A stretch of DNA of 64,000 nt from JACCWP01 sp963801045 (GCA_963801045.1 CAWDDC010000003.1:186001-250000); one strand, 5' to 3'; numbered from the stretch's first letter, positions 1-9,208 are shown. A program made the numbers and translations. The notes: generated from the sequence alone by a model not told the origin.

Positions 1-1646
1 GCCCGTCGAGCCCGGGCTTGCCGACCAGCAGCCGCAGCCGACGGCCGAGCTCGTCACCCGTCGCCCGCACCCGCTCGCGCACCGCGGCGAGCTGCCGGCC
101 GGCGTCGCCCGACGCCTCGGCGACACCGACCGAGCCGGAGACGCCGGTGGGCCCGCGGTACTCGCCGAACACACCGCGCAGGGCGCCGGCCCACTCCCCC
201 GTGGTGACCCCGGCCCGGGCGCACTCCAGGGTGGCCGCCATCAGGTTGGCCCCGGACTCCGCGTCGCCGACCAGCCGGACCAGCGCCTGCTTGGCGCCGT
301 CGTCGTCGCGCTCCGCGCGCCAGCGGCCGATGGACTCGACCGCGGCCGCCTCCGCCTCCGGGTCCGAGGTCTGGACGACGGTGTCGAGGTCGGCGGTCAG
401 CGGCGAGGGCTCGGTGCCGGTGAAGCAGTTGACGCCGACGACCTTCTCCTCGCCCGACTCGATCCGGGCGCGGTGCACGGCGTGCGAGCCGACCAGCTGC
501 TGCTTCATGTACTCCACCGCCTCGACCGCACCGCCGAGCTCCTCGACCCGCGCCATCTCCTCGCGCGCGCCGGCGACGAGCTCGTCGACCTTCGCCTGCA
601 CGACGTGCGAACCCGCGAACAGGTCGTCGTGCTCGAGCAGGTCGGACTCGTACGCGAGCACCTGCTGCAGCCGCAGCGACCACTGCTGGTCCCACGGGCG
701 GGGCAGGCCGAGCGCTTCGTTCCACGCGGGCAGCTGCACGGCACGCGCCCGGGCATCCTTGGACATCGTGACGCGCGAGCATCTCCAGCACGATCCGCTG
801 CACGTTGTTCTCGGGCTGGGCCTCGGTGAGCCCGAGCGAGTTGACCTGGACGCCGTAGCGGAACCGGCGCATCCGCTCGTCGTCGACGCCGTAGCGCCGG
901 CTGGTCAGCTCGTCCCACAGCTCGACGAAGGCGCGCATCTTGCACATCTCCTCGACGAATCGCACGCCTGCGTTGACGAAGAACGACATCCGACCGACCA
1001 CGGCACCGAACTCGTCGGCGGGCACCTGACCGGAGTCGCGCACCGCGTCGAGGACGGCCACGGCCGTCGACAGCGCGTACGCGAGCTCCTGGACCGGCGT
1101 CGCGCCGGCCTCCTGCAGGTGGTAGCTGCAGATGTTGATCGGGTTCCACTGCGGGACCGCGTCGACGGTGTACGCGATCATGTCGGTGGTGAGGCGCAGC
1201 GAGTGCTCCGGCGGGAAGACGTAGGTGCCGCGGGAGAGGTACTCCTTGATGATGTCGTTCTGGGTGGTGCCGGTCAGCTGCTGCGGGCTCGCACCCTGCT
1301 CCTCGGCGACGACCTGGTAGAGCGCCAGCAGCCACATCGCCGGGGCGTTGATCGTCATCGACGTGTTCATCCTCGCCAGCGGGATGCCGTCGAAGAGGGC
1401 GCGCATGTCACCGAGGTGCGCGACCGGGACGCCGACCTTGCCCACCTCGCCGCGGGCCAGCTCGTCGTCGGGGTCGTAGCCGGTCTGGGTGGGCAGGTCG
1501 AAGGCGACCGACAGGCCGGTCTGGCCCTTGTCCAGGTTGCCGCGGTAGAGCGCGTTGGAGCTCACCGCCGAGCTGTGCCCGGCGTACGTGCGCATCACCC
1601 AGGGCTTGTCACGCCGTGGCGACGCCCCGGCGGGTGGGTCGGCCAT
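1..1646 (-). CDS. meaA: Ethylmalonyl-CoA mutase-like acyl-CoA mutase (MeaA/Ecm type), 3' end outside the window
   Basis: Coenzyme-B12-dependent carbon-skeleton mutase. The N-terminal catalytic TIM-barrel is clear: RDKPWVMRTYAGHSSA near the start, GQTGLSVAFDLPTQTGYD, NTSMTINAPAMW, GTTQNDIIKEYLSRGT, WNPINICSYHLQEAGATP and YGVQVNSLGLTEAQPENN. These wordings fit the MeaA/Ecm branch better than classical methylmalonyl-CoA mutase (family knowledge). A single-base insertion near 770 breaks the frame after about residue 292. The next frame resumes with MSKDARARAVQLPAWNEALG and runs on to position 1, where VGKPGLDG marks the start of the B12-binding domain, so the gene continues outside the window. 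ATG at 1646. In MeaA the role would be ethylmalonyl-CoA to methylsuccinyl-CoA in acetyl-CoA assimilation; the substrate is inferred, not proven. Confidence 0.85.
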
Positions 1647-1697
1647 GAGCGAAGCGTAGGCCGAAGTGACCCGCGGGTAACCGGGTCGTGAGCGGAC

Positions 1698-1964
1698 TCA
1701 CGCAGCGACGGTGAGGACCCGGCCCAGCCGGGTGACCGCGAGGGTGCGGCGCAGACCGGGGCTCGGGTGGTGCAGGACCAGCTGGTCGCCACGGCGGTGC
1801 AGCCGCTCGTGGGCGGCCGCCAGCAGGCCCAGGCCGGTCACGTCGATCCACTCGACGTCGCTCATGTCGACGACGACGTCACCGGGTGCCTCGTCGATGG
1901 CGCGGTGCAGGGCGGCCCGGGCGGCGGCGGCGGAGGAACCATCGAGGCGGTACGGCAGCCGCAC
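1698..1964 (-). CDS. STAS-domain protein (anti-sigma factor antagonist-like)
   Basis: Short protein of 88 residues with a STAS fold: a first strand (VRLPYRLDGSSAAAAR), then VVVDMSDVEWIDVTGLGLLAAAHERL, the usual loop that carries the phosphorylatable Ser/Thr of SpoIIAA/RsbV proteins. Here the loop reads D-V-T-G, so Thr would be the phosphorylation site (inference). The open frame begins at a GTG at 1964 that has no Shine-Dalgarno. A much better start, ATG at 1990 preceded by GGGAGG, lies in another frame and reads MTLDQASR, so a one-base error near 1970 probably hides the true N-terminus. It could act in a partner-switching pathway with the RsbW-like kinase at 41.8 kb, but no direct link is visible. 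Confidence 0.7.
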   Translation of the reverse strand: MRLPYRLDGSSAAAARAALHRAIDEAPGDVVVDMSDVEWIDVTGLGLLAAAHERLHRRGDQLVLHHPSPGLRRTLAVTRLGRVLTVAA

Positions 1965-1990
1965 GTCGACTGGCCTGGTCGAGCGTCATG

Positions 1991-2286
1991 TGAACCTCCC
2001 TGCCCATGGTCGCCGGTCGGGCCGCGAACGGCCTGTACCGGAAGAGACGCGGCAGCGAGCGGATCGGTTGCACCGGGCATGGCCCGAGGAGCAGTCCGAC
2101 CCGCGTCTGATACGCGATGACGCATTCTGCACCTGGCCCCATTACCACGTCCCGGATTTGAGCGAACAGGGGGGCCGTTCGGTGGGTGCCGGTCCGGATC
2201 GACCCGATGTGCACCCGCCGTTCGGCGGAGCGCGGCGGGGCCGAGTCGGATCGGCTGTCGGATCAGGCGTCGGATCAGGCGTCGGG
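1991..2286. other. Intergenic region upstream of the STAS gene
   Basis: About 300 bases between the 3' end of the hydroxyacyl-CoA dehydrogenase gene and the STAS gene, both on the minus strand. It must hold the STAS promoter. I see no convincing -35/-10 pair, only a good ribosome site at about 1998 and the short tandem repeat listed separately at 2245-2292. No open frame here looks like a protein gene. Confidence 0.5.
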
Positions 2287-2292
2287 TCAGGT
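2245..2292. repeat. Four tandem 12-bp units (GTCGGATCAGGC type)
   Basis: Four direct copies of a 12-base unit: GTCGGATCGGCT, GTCGGATCAGGC twice, then GTCGGGTCAGGT. The last copy overlaps the stop codon of the downstream-reading dehydrogenase gene (stop at 2287-2289). Function unknown; such short tandem repeats are prone to copy-number change. Confidence 0.75.
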
Positions 2293-3138
2293 GTCGTACG
2301 AGAAGAAGCCGCGACCGCTCTTGCGCCCGAGATCCCCCGCGTCGACCATCCGGCTGAGCAGCTCCGGCGGGTAGAACTTCGGGTCGCCGGTCTCGGCGTG
2401 GATGTTCAAGGCGGCGTGCCGCAGGATGTCGACGCCGGTGAGGTCGGTGGTCGCGAGCGGTCCCATCGTGTGGCCGAACCCGAGCCGGCACGCCAGGTCG
2501 ATGTCCTCGGCGCTGGCCACCCCGGACTCGTACAGCGCGATCGCCTCCATCGCGAGGGCACTGATCAACCGCGTCGTCACGAAGCCGGCCACGTCGCGCT
2601 CCACCACGATGCACGTCTTGCCGACGTCCTCGGCGAAGGCGCGGGCGGCGGCCAGCGTCTCGTCGCTGGTCTTGAGCCCGCGCACCAGCTCGCACAGCCG
2701 CATCATCGGCACCGGGGAGAAGAAGTGCGTCCCCACGACCCGGTCGGGGCGGGAGGTGGCCGCCGCGATCGTGGTGATCGGGATCGCCGAGGTGTTGGTG
2801 GCGAGCACCGTCTGCGCGCCGGCCAGGCGGTCGAGCTCGGCGAAGACCTCGCGCTTGACGTCGACCCGCTCGAACACCGCCTCGACCACGAGGTCCGCCT
2901 CCGCCGCGGCGCCGAGGTCGGTGGTGCTCGTGATCCGGCCGAGCGCGGCATCGCGGTCGTCGGCGGAGACCGTCTGCTTCTCGACCATCCGGGCGAGCGA
3001 CCGCTCGACACCGGCCCGGCCGCGCGCGAGCGCCTCCTCGGTCACGTCCCGCAGCGTGACGTCCCAGCCCGCGACCGCTGCGACCTGGGCGATCCCCGAG
3101 CCCATCAGACCCGCGCCCACCACCAGCACCCTGCTCAC
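2287..3138 (-). CDS. 3-hydroxyacyl-CoA (3-hydroxybutyryl-CoA) dehydrogenase
   Basis: Intact protein of 283 residues. It oxidises or forms 3-hydroxyacyl-CoA with NAD(P). A Rossmann fold opens the protein (VLVVGAGLMGSGIAQ, residues 3-17), and the family motif VVGTHFFSPVPMM follows near residue 130; the C-terminal 3HCDH domain includes GRKSGRGFFSY just before the end. The length matches the FadB2/PaaH/Hbd family (about 285). GTG start at 3138, with GGAGCTGAGG upstream. A role in butyrate-level acyl-CoA metabolism next to an ethylmalonyl-CoA-mutase-like gene is plausible: acetoacetyl-CoA reduction is the step feeding that pathway. This coupling is inference from proximity; beta-oxidation is the alternative. 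Confidence 0.9.
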   Translation of the reverse strand: MSRVLVVGAGLMGSGIAQVAAVAGWDVTLRDVTEEALARGRAGVERSLARMVEKQTVSADDRDAALGRITSTTDLGAAAEADLVVEAVFERVDVKREVFAELDRLAGAQTVLATNTSAIPITTIAAATSRPDRVVGTHFFSPVPMMRLCELVRGLKTSDETLAAARAFAEDVGKTCIVVERDVAGFVTTRLISALAMEAIALYESGVASAEDIDLACRLGFGHTMGPLATTDLTGVDILRHAALNIHAETGDPKFYPPELLSRMVDAGDLGRKSGRGFFSYDT

Positions 3139-3213
3139 TGACCTCAGCTCCTCGCTCGCCGTCGACGGCCGCGAGCGTAGCCAGGCGTGTGAACCGCGAG
3201 GCACACTGGTCCG

Positions 3214-3576
3214 GTGCTGGCGTCGGTGCCGTTGTCCCCCGGATCGGGGTCGGACTACGTCTACATCCCGCTGCTGTCCGGCCTCGCCGTCGCCCTGCTC
3301 GCGCTGGTGCTGCGCTGGATCATGCGGCCCGGGCGCCGGCGCGCCGCACGGGTCTCCGACCCGTCCCAGGGGCTGCTGATCGGGGTGGCCGCCACCACGC
3401 CGGACGAGGCCGAGCGACTGCGCCGGATGCTGCTGCAGGCGGGCGTACGCGCCACCTCCCGCGAGGTCGCGACCCGACGCCAGGTGCTGGTCTGGCCCGA
3501 CGACGTCGACCGCGCGCTGACGCTGATCGCCGCGGCCCGCGAGCACCGCACCGACCGGGACGGACCCGACCGGTAG
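3214..3576 (+). CDS. Small membrane-anchored hypothetical protein
   Basis: 120 residues from a GTG at 3214. One transmembrane segment near the start (IPLLSGLAVALLALVLRWIM, residues 18-37) followed by a basic stretch and a soluble domain of about 75 residues with a beta-alpha-beta look (GLLIGVAATTPDEAERLRRMLLQ, then VLVWPDDVDRALTLIAAAR). I do not recognise a named family. It ends 10 bases before the adenosyltransferase gene, so the two are probably co-transcribed. Confidence 0.7.
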   Translation: MLASVPLSPGSGSDYVYIPLLSGLAVALLALVLRWIMRPGRRRAARVSDPSQGLLIGVAATTPDEAERLRRMLLQAGVRATSREVATRRQVLVWPDDVDRALTLIAAAREHRTDRDGPDR

Positions 3577-3586
3577 CGTCGCGGCC

Positions 3587-4172
3587 ATGGTCAACCTCAC
3601 CCGCATCTACACCCGCACCGGCGACGCCGGCACCACCCGGCTCGGTGACATGTCCGAGGTCGCGAAGACGGATCTGCGGGTGGCGGCCTACGGCGACGTC
3701 AACGAGGCCAATGCCCACCTCGGCCACGCCGTGGCGGCGGGCGCGCTCGACCCCGACGTCGTGGTGGTGCTCGCAGCGGGTGCAGAACGACCTGTTCGAC
3801 GTCGGCGCCGACCTGGCCACCCCGGTCGTCGCCGACCCCGAGTTCCCCCCGCTGCGGATCCGCCAGGACGACATCGACCGGCTGGAGGGCTGGTGCGACG
3901 CCTACAACGAGCCGCTGGAGAAGCTGCGCTCGTTCATCCTGCCCGGCGGGACCATCGGCTCGGCCCTGCTGCACGTCGCGACCACCGCGGTCCGCCGGGC
4001 CGAGCGGTCCACCTGGGCGGCGCTCGACACCCACGGCGAGTCGATGAACCCGCTCACCGCCCGCTACCTCAACCGGGCCAGCGACCTGCTGTTCATCCTC
4101 GCCCGGCACGCCAACCGCGAGCTGGGCGACGTGCTGTGGACTCCCGGCGGCGACCGCTCCACCGAGCGCTGA
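3587..4172 (+). CDS. Cob(I)alamin adenosyltransferase, PduO type (one frame break)
   Basis: ATP:cob(I)alamin adenosyltransferase, which makes the adenosylcobalamin needed by the mutase at the left end of the window. The start MVNLTRIYTRTGDAGTTRLGD is the conserved ATP-binding N-terminus of the PduO family. The second half carries RLEGWCDAYNEPLEKLRSFILPGG, RRAERSTW and YLNRASDLLFILAR, all typical. A one-base insertion near 3772 (around CTCGCAGCGG) separates the halves; the corrected product is about 195 residues, the usual size. In mycobacteria the orthologue (Rv1314c) also lies just beyond the atp operon, so the position is conserved. Confidence 0.9.
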
Positions 4173-4214
4173 AGCACCCCGCGGCGGACCCAGGTCAGCC
4201 CGGGTCAGCCCGCG

Positions 4215-4652
4215 TCAGCCCTGCCGCGGCGCCGGCGGGGCCGCTTCCAGCCAGGCCAGCAGCGCCGTCAGCGCATCCGGGCTGACCGCCACCTGCACCG
4301 GCGCACCGGCCGACCGGCCGTCGACGACCAGGTGCCCCGAGAACAACGCGTAGGCCTCCTGCTCGTCGGGCTCGCGGCTGGTGACGACCTCGAACCGACG
4401 CCGGTCGAACAGCCGCTTCGGCCGCAGCGCGAGCGAGAAGACCCGGAACCACTCCAGCCGGTCGCCGCGGTAGCGGGCGACGCCGAGCGTCCAGCCGCGG
4501 ACGCCTTCGAACCCGCGCATCCGCACGCTCATCTCGAAGGTCGCCTCACCCCGGGTGAGCCAGCGGCGGCGGGCGACCAGGCTCACCAGCAGCAGCGCGC
4601 CGACCAGGACGACGGACGCGACGACGTCGAGCGCCCACTCCCAGATCGGCAT
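4215..4652 (-). CDS. DUF2550 family membrane-anchored protein
   Basis: 145 residues with one N-terminal transmembrane segment (residues 7-25, ALDVVASVVLVGALLLVSLV) and then a basic/aromatic soluble domain (GWTLGVARYRGDRLEWFRVFSLALRPK compresses to the family core). This is the conserved actinobacterial gene directly after atpC, the Rv1312 position. Its biochemical role is unknown. It reads in the same direction as the atp operon, 34 bases past the atpC stop, so it probably shares the transcript. Confidence 0.85.
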   Translation of the reverse strand: MPIWEWALDVVASVVLVGALLLVSLVARRRWLTRGEATFEMSVRMRGFEGVRGWTLGVARYRGDRLEWFRVFSLALRPKRLFDRRRFEVVTSREPDEQEAYALFSGHLVVDGRSAGAPVQVAVSPDALTALLAWLEAAPPAPRQG

Positions 4653-4686
4653 GCCACCGGCCTCTCACCTCGAGCCGACCAGTCGG

Positions 4687-5076
4687 TCAGCCCTTCTCGG
4701 TCGCCGCGATCCGGGCCTCGGCCCAGCGCACCCGGTAGGCGGCCTCGTCGTCGTCATCGTCGCCCTGCGCCTGCTCGAGGTCGGAGCGGGCCGCGCTCTC
4801 GTCGATGTCCTCGGCCATCGCGGCCTGCTCGGCGAGGATCGACACCCGGTTGTCGGCGACCGACAGGAACCCGCCGTCGACGGCCGCCACCTTGGCGTCG
4901 GAGTCGTCGGACCGGATCACCACGACCCCCTCGACGAGCACCGACAGCACCGGGGCGTGGTGCGGCATGATGCCGAGCTCGCCGTCGGTCGTGCGGGTGA
5001 GCACGAACGTCGCCTCGCCCGACCAGACGCGCTGGTCGGCGGCGACCAGCTCGACCTGGAGCAGATCGTCGGCCAT
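4687..5076 (-). CDS. atpC: ATP synthase epsilon subunit
   Basis: 129 residues from the ATG at 5076 (MADDLLQVELVAADQRVWSGEA), the beta-sandwich domain of subunit epsilon in the F1 central stalk. GELGIMPHHAPVLSVLVEG is the family signature. The C-terminal part contains an acidic run (QAQGDDDDDEAAYR) before a short helix, longer than in many homologues. The ATG overlaps the atpD stop codon by one base, pointing to translational coupling. Confidence 0.95.
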   Translation of the reverse strand: MADDLLQVELVAADQRVWSGEATFVLTRTTDGELGIMPHHAPVLSVLVEGVVVIRSDDSDAKVAAVDGGFLSVADNRVSILAEQAAMAEDIDESAARSDLEQAQGDDDDDEAAYRVRWAEARIAATEKG

Positions 5077-6533
5077 CAGTTCTCCTTCTGGATCTCGTCC
5101 CACCTGCGCTCGACGTCGTCCAGACCCCCGCACATGTAGAACGCCTGCTCGGCCACGTGGTCGTACTCGCCGTCGCAGATCTTGGTGAACGCCTCGATGG
5201 TCTGGTCGAGCGGCACCGTGGAGCCCTCGATGCCGGTGAACTGCTTGGCCACGTAGGTGTTCTGGGACAGGAAGCGCTGCAGCCGCCGGGCCCGGGCCAC
5301 GACGACCTTGTCCTCCTCGGACAGCTCGTCGACGCCGAGGATCGCGATGATGTCCTGGAGCTCCTTGTTGCGCTGCAGGATCTGCTTGGTGCGGGTCGCG
5401 GTGTTGTAGTGGTCGGCGGAGATGTAGCGCGGGTCGAGGATCCGCGAGGTCGACGTCAGCGGGTCGACCGCCGGGTAGATGCCCAGCGAGGCGATGTCGC
5501 GGGACAGCTCGGTCGTGGCGTCCAGGTGCGCGAACGTCGTCGCCGGCGCGGGGTCGGTGTAGTCGTCGGCGGGCACGTAGATCGCCTGCATCGAGGTGAT
5601 CGAGTGTCCGCGGGTCGACGTGATCCGCTCCTGCAGCACGCCCATCTCGTCGGCGAGGGTCGGCTGGTAGCCCACCGCGCTCGGCATCCGGCCGAGCAGC
5701 GTCGACACCTCCTGGCCCGCCTGGGTGAACCGGAAGATGTTGTCGATGAACAGCAGCACGTCCTGGCTCTGCTCGTCGCGGAAGTACTCGGCCATGGTGA
5801 GCGCCGACAGTCCCACCCGCAGCCGGGCGCCGGGCGGCTCGTCCATCTGGCCGAAGACGAGCGCGGTCTGGCCGATGACCTCGGACTCGGTCATCTCGGT
5901 GATGAGGTCGTTGCCCTCACGGGTGCGCTCCCCCACCCCGGCGAACACCGACACGCCGTCGTGGTCGCGGGCGACCCGGGCGATCATCTCCTGGATCAGC
6001 ACGGTCTTGCCCACGCCGGCGCCGCCGAACAGGCCGATCTTGCCGCCCTGGACGTACGGCGTGAGCAGGTCGATGACCTTGATGCCGGTGTGGAACATCT
6101 CGGTCTTGGACTCGAGCTGGTCGAAGGCCGGCGCGTTGCGGTGGATCGACCAGCGCTCCTCGACCTCGAGCGGGCCGTCGCCCTCGAGGTTGAGGCAGTC
6201 GCCGATCACGTTGAACACGTGGCCCTTGGTGATGTCGCCGACCGGGACCGAGATGGGCTTGCCGGTGTCGGTCACCTTGGCGCTGCGGACCAGGCCGTCG
6301 GTGGGCTGCATGGAGATGGTGCGGACCATGCCCTCGCCGATGTGCTGCTCGACCTCGAGGGTCAGCATCCGCTCGGTGTCACCGACCTTCACGTCGACGT
6401 GCAGGGCGTTGTACATCTCCGGCATGTCGTCGACGGCGAACTCGACGTCGACCACGGGACCGATGACGCGCGCGACGCGGCCTACGGCACCGGTCTCCTC
6501 GGTGGCCTCGTTCTCGCTGACGGTGGCAGTCAT
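5076..6533 (-). CDS. atpD: ATP synthase beta subunit
   Basis: Catalytic F1 subunit, 485 residues, intact. Walker A GGAGVGKT lies at about residues 168-176; LLFIDNIFRFTQAGQEV is the Walker B region, and the family signature PAVDPLTSTSR is present near residue 360. The C-terminal helical domain contains DELSEEDK, the DELSEED element contacted by gamma/epsilon. It lies between atpG and atpC in the canonical order. Confidence 0.98.
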   Translation of the reverse strand: MTATVSENEATEETGAVGRVARVIGPVVDVEFAVDDMPEMYNALHVDVKVGDTERMLTLEVEQHIGEGMVRTISMQPTDGLVRSAKVTDTGKPISVPVGDITKGHVFNVIGDCLNLEGDGPLEVEERWSIHRNAPAFDQLESKTEMFHTGIKVIDLLTPYVQGGKIGLFGGAGVGKTVLIQEMIARVARDHDGVSVFAGVGERTREGNDLITEMTESEVIGQTALVFGQMDEPPGARLRVGLSALTMAEYFRDEQSQDVLLFIDNIFRFTQAGQEVSTLLGRMPSAVGYQPTLADEMGVLQERITSTRGHSITSMQAIYVPADDYTDPAPATTFAHLDATTELSRDIASLGIYPAVDPLTSTSRILDPRYISADHYNTATRTKQILQRNKELQDIIAILGVDELSEEDKVVVARARRLQRFLSQNTYVAKQFTGIEGSTVPLDQTIEAFTKICDGEYDHVAEQAFYMCGGLDDVERRWDEIQKEN

Positions 6534-6542
6534 GGTGATCCT

Positions 6543-7511
6543 CTATCTCTCGGCCGTCGCGTCGGAGAGCGCGTTCGCGCCCCCGACGATCTCGCTGATC
6601 TCTTGGGTGATGCCCGCCTGCCGGGCCTGGTTGGCGATCCGGGTGTACTGGTCGATCAGGTCGTCGGCGTTGTCGGTCGCCGACTTCATCGCCCGCTGCC
6701 GGGCAGCGAGCTCGGAGGCCGCCGCCTGCAGCAGGCAGAAGTAGATCCGCGCCTGCACGTAGCGCGGCAGCAGGGCGTCGAGCACCTCCTCGGCGGAGGG
6801 CTCGAACTCGTACAGCGGGAGCACCTCGTCGGCGTCGGGCTTCTCCTCGCCCTCGACCACCTGCAGCGGCAGCAGCCGGATCACGTCGGGCTGCTGGACC
6901 AGCATCGAGCGGAACCGGGTGAACACGATGTGCACCTCTTCGACGGCCGGGACGTCGTCGGCGTCCTGGTCGTCGTCGCCGGGCATCTCGCCGCTGGTGT
7001 CGCCCTCGGCGGCCGCCTGCCCGGCGAGCATCGCCTTGGTGAGGCGGGCGCCGATCTGGCGGGCGTCGTCGTAGCGGGGGCTGTCGGAGAAGCCGCTCCA
7101 GGTGTCGGCCAGCTCGCGCCGGCGGAAGGTGTAGTAGCCGATCCCCTTGCGCCCGGAGACGTAGAGGTCGACCTCCTTGCCCTCCTGGTGCAGCTTCTCG
7201 ACCAGCCGCTCGGCCTCCTTGATGACCGACGACGAGTACGCACCGGCGAGACCGCGGTCGCTGGTGACCACGAGCACGGCGGCACGCTTCGGGTCCTCCG
7301 CCTCCGTGGTGAGCGGGTGGTCGACCTGCGAGTAGGTCGCCAGCGCGGACACGGCGCGGGTGAGCTCGCGCGCGTAGGGCTCCGCGGCCGTCGCGCGCCG
7401 CTTCGCCTTGATGATGCGCGAGGCCGCGATCAGCTCCATGGCCCGAGTGATCTTCTTGGTCGACTCGGTCGCACGGATCTTGGCGCGGTACTCGCGCAGT
7501 GACCCTGCCAC
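6543..7511 (-). CDS. atpG: ATP synthase gamma subunit
   Basis: Rotor shaft of F1, 322 residues, intact. The N-terminal helix MAGSLREYRAKIRATESTKKITRAMELIA and the C-terminal helix with SATDNADDLI and ARQAGITQEISEIVGGA form the coiled coil. A stretch of about 20 acidic residues (GDTSGEMPGDDDQDADDVPA region, DNA 6950-7010) is inserted in the middle domain; loop insertions in gamma are known in actinobacteria. GTG start at 7511, two bases past the atpA stop. Confidence 0.96.
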   Translation of the reverse strand: MAGSLREYRAKIRATESTKKITRAMELIAASRIIKAKRRATAAEPYARELTRAVSALATYSQVDHPLTTEAEDPKRAAVLVVTSDRGLAGAYSSSVIKEAERLVEKLHQEGKEVDLYVSGRKGIGYYTFRRRELADTWSGFSDSPRYDDARQIGARLTKAMLAGQAAAEGDTSGEMPGDDDQDADDVPAVEEVHIVFTRFRSMLVQQPDVIRLLPLQVVEGEEKPDADEVLPLYEFEPSAEEVLDALLPRYVQARIYFCLLQAAASELAARQRAMKSATDNADDLIDQYTRIANQARQAGITQEISEIVGGANALSDATAER

Positions 7512-7513
7512 TG

Positions 7514-9154
7514 TCAGCCCCGCTTCTGCTTGGTGATCTGCTCCTGCTCGACGTCCTCGTCCTCGAGGGCCTCGTGGTCCTCGCGACCGACCTGGATCGA
7601 GCCGCCCTCGCTGGTCTCGAACTGCTCGGCGAAGCTGTTGTAGGCGTCGTCGAGCGTCTCGCCGGTGTCGTCGGAGAACTCGCGCGACTCCCGGATGGTC
7701 TCGAGCAGCTCACCGTGCTCGCGGCGCAGGTACTCGAGGAACTCGGTCTCGAAGCGCCGGATGTCCTCGAGCGGGACGGGGTCGAGCTTGCCCTGCGTGC
7801 CGGCCCAGATCGACACCACCTGCTCCTCGACGGGGAACGGGGAGTACTGCGGCTGCTTGAGCAGCTCCATCAGCCGCTGGCCGCGGTCCAGCTGGCGACG
7901 GGATGCGGCGTCGAGGTCGGAGGCGAACATCGCGAACGCCTGCAGGTCGCGGAACTGCGCGAGGTCGATCTTGAGCGATCCGGTGACCTTGCGCATCGAC
8001 TTCACCATCGCCGCGCCACCGACCCGGGACACCGACTGGCCGACGTCGATGGCCGGCCGCTGGTTGGAGTTGAACAGGTCGGACTGCAAGAAGATCTGTC
8101 CGTCGGTGATCGAGATGACGTTGGTCGGGATGTAGGCCGAGATGTCGTTGGCCTTGGTCTCCACCAGCGGCAGCCCGGTCATCGATCCGGCACCCAGCTC
8201 GTCGGACAGCTTGGCGCAGCGCTCGAGCAGCCGGCTGTGCAGGTAGAAGACGTCGCCGGGGTAGGCCTCACGGCCGGGCGGGCGCCGCAGCAGCAGCGAC
8301 ACGGCGCGGTAGGCCTCGGCCTGCTTGGACAGGTCGTCGAACACGATCAGCACGTGCTTGCCGTCGTACATCCAGTGCTGGCCGATGGCCGAGGCGGTGT
8401 AGGGGGCGAGGTACTTGAAGCCCGCCGCGTCGGAGGCGGGTGCGGCCACGATCGTCGTGTACTCGAGCGCGCCGGAGTCCTCGAGGGCGCCGCGCACGGC
8501 GGCGATGGTCGAGCCCTTCTGCCCGATGCCCACGTAGATGCAGCGCACCTGCTGGGACGGGTCGCCGGTGGCCCAGAAGTCCTTCTGGTTGATGATCGTG
8601 TCGATCGCGATCGCGGTCTTGCCGGTCTGGCGGTCGCCGATGATGAGCTGGCGCTGGCCGCGCCCGATCGGGGTGAGGGCGTCGATCGCCTTGAGCCCGG
8701 TCTGCATCGGCTCGTTGACGCTCTGCCGGTCCATCACGGTCGCGGCCTGCAGCTCGAGCGCGCGGCGCGCGTCGGTCTCGACGTCGCCGAGCCCGTCGAT
8801 CGGCTTGCCCAGCGGGTCGACCACGCGGCCGAGGTAGCCGTCGCCGACCGGCACGGACAGGATCTCGCCGGTGCGGCGGACGCTCTGGCCCTCCTCGATG
8901 CCGGCGAAGTCGCCCAGGATGACGACGCCGATCTCGCGCTCGTCGAGGTTCAGGGCCAGGCCCAGGATGCCGCCCTCGAACTCGAGCAGCTCGTTGGCCA
9001 TCGCCGACGGCAGCCCCTCGACGCGCGCGATCCCGTCGCCGGTCTCGGCGACGGTGCCGATCTCCTCGGTGCTGGCCGCCTCCGGCTTGTAGTCGGAGAC
9101 GAAGCGCGTCAGGGCGCTGCGGATGTCCTCGGAACGGATGGTGAGCTCCGCCAT
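7514..9154 (-). CDS. atpA: ATP synthase alpha subunit
   Basis: 546 residues, intact. Non-catalytic nucleotide-binding subunit of F1. Walker A GDRQTGKTAIA is at about residue 173, and the signature PAIDVGQSVSRVG is present near residue 365. The C-terminal tail (from about residue 510) is rich in Glu/Gln/Lys and extends past the usual end by some 30 residues, a feature also known from mycobacterial alpha subunits, where the tail suppresses ATP hydrolysis (family knowledge; the same function here is inference). Confidence 0.98.
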   Translation of the reverse strand: MAELTIRSEDIRSALTRFVSDYKPEAASTEEIGTVAETGDGIARVEGLPSAMANELLEFEGGILGLALNLDEREIGVVILGDFAGIEEGQSVRRTGEILSVPVGDGYLGRVVDPLGKPIDGLGDVETDARRALELQAATVMDRQSVNEPMQTGLKAIDALTPIGRGQRQLIIGDRQTGKTAIAIDTIINQKDFWATGDPSQQVRCIYVGIGQKGSTIAAVRGALEDSGALEYTTIVAAPASDAAGFKYLAPYTASAIGQHWMYDGKHVLIVFDDLSKQAEAYRAVSLLLRRPPGREAYPGDVFYLHSRLLERCAKLSDELGAGSMTGLPLVETKANDISAYIPTNVISITDGQIFLQSDLFNSNQRPAIDVGQSVSRVGGAAMVKSMRKVTGSLKIDLAQFRDLQAFAMFASDLDAASRRQLDRGQRLMELLKQPQYSPFPVEEQVVSIWAGTQGKLDPVPLEDIRRFETEFLEYLRREHGELLETIRESREFSDDTGETLDDAYNSFAEQFETSEGGSIQVGREDHEALEDEDVEQEQITKQKRG

Positions 9155-9208
9155 GGTGGTCGTCCCTGCTCTCTGTTCGCTCTGCGTACGTGCGGGTGGT
9201 CTGGGGGG

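Noticed and set aside
770..800. Programmed frameshift in the mutase gene
   Set aside because: No slippery heptamer or downstream pseudoknot is evident, and the same kind of break occurs in dozens of unrelated genes; sequence error explains all of them.
5157..7502. Long open frame (781 codons) on the plus strand opposite atpD/atpG
   Set aside because: It is the antisense shadow of well-conserved atp genes, with Val/Leu/Asp/Gly/His-rich composition typical of the opposite strand in very GC-rich DNA. The same holds for the 910-codon frame opposite atpA/atpH and the 1,069-codon frame opposite kgd.
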